From Hemerocallis citrina (Eukaryota; Streptophyta; Magnoliopsida; Asparagales; Asphodelaceae), in the NCBI GenBank assembly GCA_017893485.1, contig JACEHZ010000207.1, positions 992,001-1,056,000 of the forward strand: a stretch of DNA of 64,000 nt. The letters are read 5' to 3'. The notes beneath the pieces were generated by a model. That model searched no databases, had not been told where the DNA came from, and worked only from the letters and a program-made list of their open reading frames with translations. Position numbers and translations under genes: made by a program. Position 1 is the first letter of the stretch; each line of letters starts with the position of its first letter. This document shows positions 55,985 through 64,000 of this stretch, in pieces.

Positions 55985-58465
55985 GGAGTGAATCAACATT
56001 GGCTTGATCACTTTTATTATGGTTGTCAACAGACATGATAGTGCATGCAATAGTATCAAACTATCATGGTATAATTATTATTTGGTTTAGGTAAACAAAT
56101 AAACATGCATAGATGATATACGGTCACATAAACGAGCAAGACAGTGTATGTTCATATTCAGGACAAAATGATAGTACAGTAATAAAACAGCGATTCCCGC
56201 TACCAAAAATATTGAAACCTGAATCCGTCAGAGAATCTGGAAAATAGACATCCAACCGAATCCAGCGGATACAAATAATTCATATAGTGTTTTAGAAAAA
56301 CATAACTCAAAACTGATTTGAAACCAGAAAATACGTTTAGCCAGAAATCAGTAATTCGAATTATCAGTCAGGAAAAAAGCATCAAAACACCTCAAATAAA
56401 TCTAGGAAAAATCTGGGGTATTTCCCTATATGTCTAGTATGAGAATATAAAGTTTCATAATATTCCAGTAAAATTAGTTCAGTCAACAAAAAACAGAAAA
56501 TATCAAGAAACGATAGTTTGGTAAATCTAGAATTCCCAACACTACTATACGAAAACTGTAATATCTCGTAAACCGTGAAACAAAATCCAAATCCGTCAAA
56601 GGGAGATGAAAATAGACAAAATAAGATAATTTTCATATTTCATAAATATTTTCCATAAAGTAAAAGGAAATAGAGTGAAAATACGATTCTTTATAGAACA
56701 GTGAGCAAAATATAGCAAGTATAGATTTCATAAACAAGCATGAAACAGCGTATAAAACTTATCAATAAAATTCACCAAAATTCTGGGTAATCCCTAGATA
56801 GGTATGGAAATACTGTGCAAAGGTTCAGATCGAAATAATATATTTAGGACTAGTATCAAAATAGTTTAATCATCAAAATCATCAAGAAATAAAACCTGGA
56901 AATAGAATACACCTCTGTAGTAAAATAGCCATAACTCACTCATACGAAAAGGAAATCGATCAAAGTTAGAGAGGTTGAAAAGAAGACGGATTTATCTACA
57001 ATTCATGTCTAATACAAAAATTAAGAATTCTGACCTTAATAGGGTCTAAAATACAAATCAAAACTGATCATCGACAAATACAGATTTTCTCTTGAAAACA
57101 AAACCAACATAAACCACACGAAACTCGTTCCAATCACAATTAAATATGGTATAGAGTCTACTAAGTGTCCAAACATCATGAAATAGAGTATATAACATAT
57201 TCACAACCATCGTATCACATGGATCTCATCAAACACATAATTTCACCTAATTATCTCACATATATGAATAGCTCATGAACGGTTAAACCTAGTTGTTTTA
57301 ATGTCGATTTTTGTGTTGTGAGGCAACTATGGTCAAATAGCACTACAGAGACAAAACCTATCAAAGATAACACACACACGAGTTGTCTCTAGAACCCAAC
57401 CACACTATAAGCGGTATTTTTGACCGAAGACGAAGACGAAAACGAAGAACACCAAGAATAACGGGAACAGATCCCGGCAACGAACAAATCCACGAACAAT
57501 CTGCGAACCGAAACAACCCACATGCAAATCGCGTGCACGTGCAAAGACGAAGCAAGAGAGAGAGCATCGAGCGGCTGCCTCTTGGCTGCTGGCTGCTGCT
57601 CCTGGTTGACGCCAGCGGACAGCCAAGGGGAGAGAGAGAGAAGAGGATGAATGGAGGATGGAGGTGCTCGGGCTATGGTGGTCGATCGGTTAGGGGGAAG
57701 TCGATCGGGTGGAGATGGTCAGGATTGGGGCCGGGTGCAGTCGATGAGGGGGATGATCGGGGTTGTGCAGCCGGAGGTTTTGTCGGCTGGGGTTTTGGTG
57801 CAGTCGTGGAGAGAGAGGGAGGCCGGGTGAGGGAGAGTTAGGGTTAGGGTTTTAGGGAGGGAGATGAGAGATCATATAAGGTTTTGGTTTAGGGTTAGCA
57901 ATAGGATGTGGGTAATTGAGTATTTTGGTTTAATTGGATCCAATAGGAGTAGAAATAGGATTTATCCAAATAGGGTTGATCAGGGTCAATTTGTATAGGA
58001 TTCAAAATATGATTGTAGGTTAATTTGGCTTTGGTGATCAATTAGGGATAAAAAGCAATAGGATTAGGACTAGGGAAGCCAACCAAAACACCATGAACAC
58101 CCAAGAGCAAAATAAAGAGAACAATAATCAAGTAAAGAGGAAAAGAACAACAATCGATGGAGAATGAAGCAAATAGATGAACAAATCAAACACAAGGAGC
58201 TCAAAATGAAATAAGATGAATATATATTGAAAACAACCCCAATATACGGTCCAAGGAAAATATAAGAGAGTACAAATACTCAAGAAGAAGAAAAATACAT
58301 CAAGAATACGAAAAATGAAAAATAAGGGTTTCAAAGATATTGAATATTAAAACATGGAAAGCAGAAAGTGCTGAAACAAAGGTGAGAATACTAAAATGCA
58401 AGAAGTGAAAGCCATAATAGGGTCTATTGGGCTCAACCCCCCTGAATGAAGGGCCTTCTCTGACA
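55985..58465 (-). mobile_element. Probable minus-oriented long-LTR fragment
   Basis: Read on the minus strand it shows an AT-rich U3-like part, a TATA-like TATATGA near 57873, a CT/C-rich leader (57840 down to 57560) and AT-rich sequence beyond. This is the layout of the other long LTRs here. No coding homology; the right end may be TGTCAGAG near 58465. No partner or target duplication found, so this is inference from composition. Confidence 0.4.
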
Positions 58466-58469
58466 CATT

Positions 58470-59314
58470 TTGCCACGTTATCTCCTTGCCCACAAGAAAA
58501 GCGCCACTTACCTTCACCAATCAACTTCGATTCTTCTGTTAGCTTCTTCGTCCCGAAACTCCCCCATCTGGTTGGGAATCCCCACGGCTTGGGGCTCCAG
58601 ATAATAAAATAACTTACAGTGCTTGATAAAGCCAGGAATGCTAATCACCCCTCCTTTGGGTAGAATGGAGACATAGTACCAACTGTCGCATGCCTATTGC
58701 TTATGGAGCTTGAAATGCCTTCTTCACAACTGCAAACTTGGCTTAGTGTTGACTTCTTGGAACTTCTGAATGAAGCATGTGAGGTGTTTCTAGAAGTTCT
58801 AGAAGTTGGGTGCGAATTGAATTGAACTAAGCCCATACCAATTAAGCACTGAACGGTGCATCGGCAGGCACAACCCCCTATGAAAGGCATCAAACGAGAA
58901 CATACAATACTCGCTCAACATTCGGGAGAAAGCTCTAACCCCAGGACCGGGAATGAGAAGCTTATATTCTGGAGGAATCCCAAAATATCGCTTGATGGTC
59001 GGGAAATCTTCCCACACAAGAATGGTTCTTACATAATCATCTTTTAAAATTGGAAAATTGTCAGGTTCGTCACATGTAGCCCCGTACTGTATCAGGCCCC
59101 CTATGTTCTCCGGGTACTGATGGACTAAAATCGGAAAAAGAGGAGGGTGAAACCCGAAAAGGGAACACCTCTTATCCTCTTTCGTTTGATCGATATCCTC
59201 CATTATAACGGAGGAACCAACTGCTCCCTTCCCCTTTCGAGGTTGGAAGATTGAAATCACTTCTAGTTCATCACTACTGGAAGAAGAGGAGTTACCCAAT
59301 GATACCTTAGCCAT
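58470..59314 (-). pseudogene. Decayed Transposase_28-like antisense ORF (second copy)
   Basis: The minus frame from ATG 59314 is open for 171 codons and then has several stops. It aligns along its length with the antisense protein of Tat element 1 (FGIPPEYKLLIPGPGVRAFSR, then DAFHRGLCLPMHRSVLNWYG; compare YIPREYELLPSPGIRP, then DAFISGLRLPLHP). After the first stop the same frame continues to match (KHLTCFIQKFQE compared with KHLICFILKCQE). The N-terminus is shorter and lacks the long Asp/Glu run. It is orphaned from any pol and lies 14 kb right of Tat element 2, to which it may belong. Confidence 0.8.
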
Positions 59315-59378
59315 GGCTCAAGAAGAAATTTACAACTTGAAAGATTACCTGTCCATTGGAGTGAAAATTGGCAAACAG

Positions 59379-60431
59379 TGTAACCCCTGTTTTTCCAAAT
59401 ACATACTTTCTGAATAATTTCTGTATTTTGACTAATTATAAAATCACTTTTTGTTTTGAAATTGTTTCAGATCTTTTATTAAAGCGTTTTCTAATCGAAA
59501 AACTATATTTTGTTTGAATAATGACATATTTTAATTTCTGTTCCTAATTGATCGATTATTTGTATTTTCACTCAATTTAAATTTAAATGTGTTGTTGTTG
59601 TTTGAGTTATTTTGATACATGCATATTTTGTTATATAAATCTAATTATTATTATTATTATTATTATAATTTTGTAAAGCCCGAATATGCTTATTTAATTG
59701 TATTTTATTATTTTATTTGATGTATGTTTATATGTATATTTTAAAAACCCTATAATGCTATTTAATATTCTTTTCTCTTATTGGATCTTTTAATTAAACC
59801 CAATCCTATTATTTATTTTATTGGATTTTAAACCCTATTGTTTTTAATAACCTGAAACCCATTACTATATACCCAATACCCATTTAAATAAAACTCGTTA
59901 GCAAAACCCCCCTAAACCCATTATCCATTAGTACTCTCCCCCAAACCCGTTTGCTACCCCCAACCCGATATATAAATTCATAATCCCTGCCCCCTACCTC
60001 TCATCTGCCCTAGCCGCCTTATACCAGCCCTGTGCTTTCTCTCTCTCTGCCTCTCTCCTCCTTCCCCCGTCGCCCTAGCAGCAGCCAGAGCAACGCTAAC
60101 ACCCCACAGCATCGTCGGCATCCCTTTCTCCCGACCTCCTGCTCCCGTCCTCTTCATCCCTGTCCCCTGCTCCGCCCTACACCACCGCATCCCAGTCTCG
60201 AGCCCTGTCGCGACTCCATAGGCGACAGCCAGCTGCCCCTGCCGCACTCAGCCACCTCGCCAGCCCCTGCACCTCGGTTGTGCACTCCTAGTCGACTGCA
60301 GCCGTAAGTCCTCTCCCTCGGCTGTTCTCTTCCAATGCCAGCAGCTGCACTCCTCCGACGACTGAACAGCAGCTTCGTGTCCGGTCTTGTCCCCTGTGTT
60401 GCGCCACCCAGTGCCGCAGCGCCTACCTTCT
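59379..60431 (+). mobile_element. Truncated plus-oriented long LTR (left end)
   Basis: Begins TGTAACCCC, has about 590 bp of AT-rich U3 with an ATT microsatellite (59649-59668), a TATA box TATATAAA at 59969-59976, then a CT-rich and C-rich leader to 60430. It is cut there by the next chromovirus. ORFs in the C-rich part are composition artefacts. Confidence 0.5.
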
Positions 60432-61380
60432 TGTAGCGCCCCGAATTTCTAATATAATAACTTAAAAAATACGTGGCACAATCCCAGCATCCACTTCAAT
60501 GTAACATTAAACACAACCAACTCCACTAAAATTTTCAACTTTTATTACAACAATCTCTTACATAGCACAGCGGAATACAAAACATCTCAAAATATAACTT
60601 TCCTTTAATCACAACACTGTCTTTTACAATTTTACACAAAACACTTTTAAATCAATTTATCTCAAAACTAACTCAAGCATCCACACCTCCAACTCTAAGC
60701 AACAACCTGCAACACATGAGGCTAGAGATGATCCCTAACCCCTAAAACTAAAGGTGTCAGCCATAAATGGTGTGAGTAATATAAAAGCAAACAACATAAA
60801 TAAACATTAAGCACGAATTCTTAAACAATATATAATAAACAAGAATACATAAAATATGACGTAGCAAGGAAACATGTAAACAACAAGTGGAACCAAACTA
60901 AGTGTCAAGTGTAGAAAACAGGAAAACCACGTGCATAAGACCAAGTCAAGAAAACACAAATTCTATATGCGGACTCTCTAATGCGTACTTGTCGAAGTCT
61001 ATGCATCCCACTCTACATAGGTTCGGTGCAAGCCCTTAACGTCTTCTCTTCATAGGGTTCAATCTCCCGCTATGCGACTAATCCTATCACGATGACTACT
61101 ACGAGATAAAGATAATCTGTGAGTATTAGCCCATGCCCCGATAATTCCGGAGAATAATCCCACACCGCAGGTGATCTACTTGGCTAATTCTGGGGATCAT
61201 CTCACACCGCAGCAATGACCCTCATCACATGACTACCACATGTGCGTCGCCTCGACCCCGATAATTCCGGAGATCAATCCCACACCGCAAGTAATTACCT
61301 GGATAATTCCGGAGATATATCTCACACCGCAGGTAATTTACCTGGATAATTTCGGAGATAGATCCCACACCGCAAGTAAG
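60432..61380 (-). repeat. Partial 3' LTR of a second chromovirus
   Basis: Plus-strand start TGTAGCGCCCCGAATTTC is close to the other chromovirus LTR ends. Only about 950 bp are present before pol sequence starts, compared with 3.3 kb in the other element. Near 61135-61378 it has four to five copies of a 45-50-bp motif (GATAATTCCGGAGATCAATC, CCACACCGCAAGTAA). Confidence 0.7.
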
Positions 61381-63979
61381 TTACTTGTAACTCAAGTTCA
61401 CCTGTAGATCTTCAGGAATCTCTACCAACTGATTATTCTGATCTGGCACATACTTCCTCAACAATGACACATGGAATACATCATGCACTTGTGCCAACTC
61501 CTCTAGAAGCTTCAATCTATATGCTGTCTTGCCAATCCGCTCCATGATCCTGTATGGCCCAATATACCTTGGCGCCAACTTGCCTCCCTTTCCAAACCTG
61601 ATCACTCCTTTGGTCGGAGACACCTTGAGAAAAACTGCATCCCCAACCTCAAACTCCAAGTCTCTTCGTCGAGTATCAGCATAACTCTTCTGCCGACTCT
61701 GAGCCTCGACCAACCTCTTGCGAATCAGCTCGATCTGCTCTGATGTCTGCTGCACGATCTCAGGACCATACATCTGTCTCTCGCCAACCTCGTACCAACA
61801 AACTGGTGTCCTGCACCTTCGCCCGTACAAAGCCTCATACGGTGCCATCCCAATACTCGCATGGTAACTGTTGTTATAAGCAAACTCAACCAATGCCAAG
61901 TATCTCTCCCAACTACCACTGAAATCCATGACACAAGCCCTCAACATATCTTCCGGCACTCGATTCACCCTCTCCGTCTGACCATCGGTCTGCGGATGAA
62001 AAGCGGTACTGAAATCAGTTCTGATGCCTAAAGCTGCTTGTAGGCTCTTCCAAAACCTTGAATAAACCTTGCATCTCTGTCGGAAACAATCGACACAGGA
62101 ACTCCATGAAGTCTCACAATTTCTCCAATGTACAACTCTGCCAATTTCTCCATCGACCAAGTAATCTTCATGGCTAGAAAGTGAGCCGACTTAGTCAAAC
62201 GGTCCACGATAACCCAAATCGAGTCATTGCCCTTCGAACTTCTCGGCAAACCCGTGATGAAATCCATACTAATATTCTCCTATTTCCACTCCGGAATGGG
62301 CAACGGCTGTAACAAACCTCCAGGTCTCTGATTTTCTGCTTTGATCTACTGACAAGTCAGACACCTTGCCACGAAATCTGCCACATCCCTTTTTATACCA
62401 GACCACCAAAAATGCTGTTTGATGTCCCTGTACATCTTCGTGCCTCCTGGATGAACTGACAACAAGGTACTGTGTGCTTCTTGCCAGATACTATCTCTCA
62501 GGTCTGCATTATTCGGAACACACAACCTCTCACCCATCCAAAGAACTCCATCTTGAACACGAAACTCTGATAGCTTGCCTTCTGAAACCTGATGCAGCAT
62601 CTTCTGAATCTCTGAATCTGATCTCTGACCTTCCACAATCCTCTCTCTCAAGGACGGCTGCAGCCTCAACTGAGCCAAAGACGCCCCTAAACCCTGCAGC
62701 ACCACCTCGATACCTGCCTGATCAATCTCTGCTGCCAACTCACTTCGAGTAGTAATCAAACTTGATAAACTACTCTTCCTGCTAAGTCCATCAGCTACCA
62801 CATTCGTCTTGCCCGGATGATACTTGATCTCAGGACGAATATCTTCCAATACTTCCAACCACCTTCTCTGCCGAAGATTTAGATCCTTCTGTTGATAAAT
62901 GTACTTCAGGCTCTTGTGGTCAGTGTACATATTGACCTTCTCACCATAGACATAATGTCTCCACTTCTTTAAGGCAAAGATAATAGCGGCTAGCTCCAAA
63001 TCATGCGTCGGATAATTCTTCTCATGCGGACGCAATTGCCTCGAACCATAAGCAATAACATTGCCTTCTTGCATCAAGACACAACTCAAACCTCTGAGAG
63101 ATGCATCACTGAAGATATCATAATCCTTCCCAGCTTGTGGCAAAGCTAAGATAGGTGCAGTAGTCAACCTTTCCTTTAACTCAAGGAAACTCTCCTCACA
63201 CTTATTAGTCCATGAAAATGCCACATTCTTCTGGGTCAAACCTGTCAAAGGAACTACAATCTGAGAATAACCCTGGATGGATCTCCTGTAGTAACCAGCC
63301 AATCCCAAGAAACTTCTGACTTCCTTCACAGACATTGGCCTGGGCCAATCCTTAACTGCTTCAACTTTCTGAGGATCAGTGGCCACTCCCTCCTTAGAAA
63401 GGATATGACCAAGGAAAGCTACCTCAAATTTCCAAAACTCACACTTCGACAACTTGGCATACAAGCTATGTTCCTACAATTTCTGTAATACCGCTGTCAA
63501 ATGCATAGAATACTCCTCCTCCGACTTCGAATACACCAAAATATCGTCGATGAAAACCACCACGAAGGAGTCAATAAAAAAACCCGATTCATCATATCCA
63601 TGAACACTGCTGGTGCATTTGTCAACCCGAATGGCATCACCAAAAACTCATAGAGTCCATGACGAGTCCTGAAAGCTGTCTTACTCACATCTTCCTCCTT
63701 GACTCGAACCTGATGATACCCTGATCTCAAATCAATCTTCGAAAACACAGCTGCTCCCCGAAGCCTGTCGAACAAATCATCAATCCGCGGCAGTGGATAC
63801 TTGTTTTGAATAGTCACCCTATTCAACTCCCGGCAGTCAATGCACATCCTCATTGACCCATCCTTCTTCTTAACTAACAGCACTGGCGCTCCCCACGGAG
63901 AAGAACTCGGCCTCATAAGCCCTTTGCTCAACAGCTCCTCAATCTGCTTTTTCACTTCATCCTGCTCTACAGGTGCCAT
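61381..63979 (-). pseudogene. Second chromovirus pol, 3' truncated
   Basis: Minus strand, entering from beyond the window. RT (63979 on: [33 protein letters not shown]) loses frame at a T7 run just before the FIDD active site (about 63580). 62346-63464 carries RT thumb, RNase H (FSDASLRG, YTDHKSLKY) and the integrase finger, ending at a stop after CLTCQ. 62028-62267 and 61381-62160 hold the integrase core ([26 protein letters not shown]) and GPF/Y module (YIGPYRIMERIG), separated by a frameshift. The frame stops at NLSYK, exactly where the chromodomain should begin, because LTR sequence follows. Confidence 0.92.
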
Positions 63980-64000
63980 CCTGTACGGAGCCTTGAAAAT

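Larger units (their letters stand above)
60432..64000 (-). mobile_element. Second chromovirus fragment, continues past the window
   Basis: Same clade as 44883-55848 (its RNase H and integrase are highly similar along their length) but a distinct copy or subfamily with a different LTR. A deletion joins the inside of its LTR to the end of integrase. It appears inserted in the plus-oriented LTR that ends at 60431. Confidence 0.85.

Noticed and set aside
57836..57862. Telomere-like TTAGGG repeats
   Set aside because: Only two to three imperfect units inside a probable LTR leader, and the plant telomere repeat is TTTAGGG. Too short for an interstitial telomere.

Overview
The window is plant nuclear DNA, most likely from a dicot with a transposon-rich genome. 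The evidence is a eukaryotic tRNA-His gene, a plant-type atypical HLH gene, and Ty3/gypsy elements of the plant Tat and chromovirus (Tekay/Del-like) lineages. There is also an RTE-type LINE tail, a non-autonomous Helitron and a hAT-type MITE. I could not name the species from sequence alone.

Layout. 1-330 is the decayed 3' end of an RTE-type LINE. About 1403-9610 is the plus-oriented 3' part of a long LTR-like element, with a 5.4-kb solo-LTR-like element (3541-8978, target duplication gctag) inserted into it. From 3039 to 15544 this LTR end and its flank form a tandem array of five units of about 1414 bp. Each unit carries an 11-nt stub of a tRNA-His gene. The array ends at the one intact tRNA-His gene (15534-15605, minus).

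17265-32103 is a complete Tat-lineage retrotransposon of 14.8 kb, with 580/585-bp LTRs and target duplication agtac. It has gag-protease, RT-RNase H with a second RNase H, and integrase, all damaged by stops and frameshifts. Its long 3' region holds tandem repeats and an apparently spliced antisense gene family (Transposase_28-like plus coiled-coil exons). Just outside are a 428-bp Helitron (32156-32583) and a 218-bp hAT MITE (33109-33326, target duplication gctggcaa). The MITE lies in the promoter region of the only convincing host protein gene, a 109-codon PAR1/PAR2-like HLH regulator (33536-33865, plus).

From 34351 to at least 44880 lies a second, older and more decayed Tat element, split by a 2.85-kb solo LTR (39267-42120). 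At 44883-55984 is a minus-strand chromovirus with 3.3-kb LTRs, a tRNA-iMet primer site, an extra acidic/coiled-coil leader ORF, a gag-to-RT deletion that removed protease, and a partial second internal copy beyond the right LTR. 55985-58465 looks like a minus-oriented LTR piece. 58470-59314 is a second copy of the Tat antisense ORF, possibly the displaced right part of the second Tat element. 59379-60431 is the start of a plus-oriented LTR, cut by a third, minus-strand chromovirus fragment (60432-64000) that runs off the window.

The genes do not form a pathway. The window is a nest of retrotransposons around one tRNA gene and one small transcription-regulator gene. The more unusual signals are the LTR/tRNA chimeric array, paired tRNA-like Pol III box modules at matching positions in two LTR families, the antisense spliced gene between homologous 54/55-bp repeat arrays, and the leader ORF of the chromovirus. 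All percentages, copy counts and homologies here were judged by eye.
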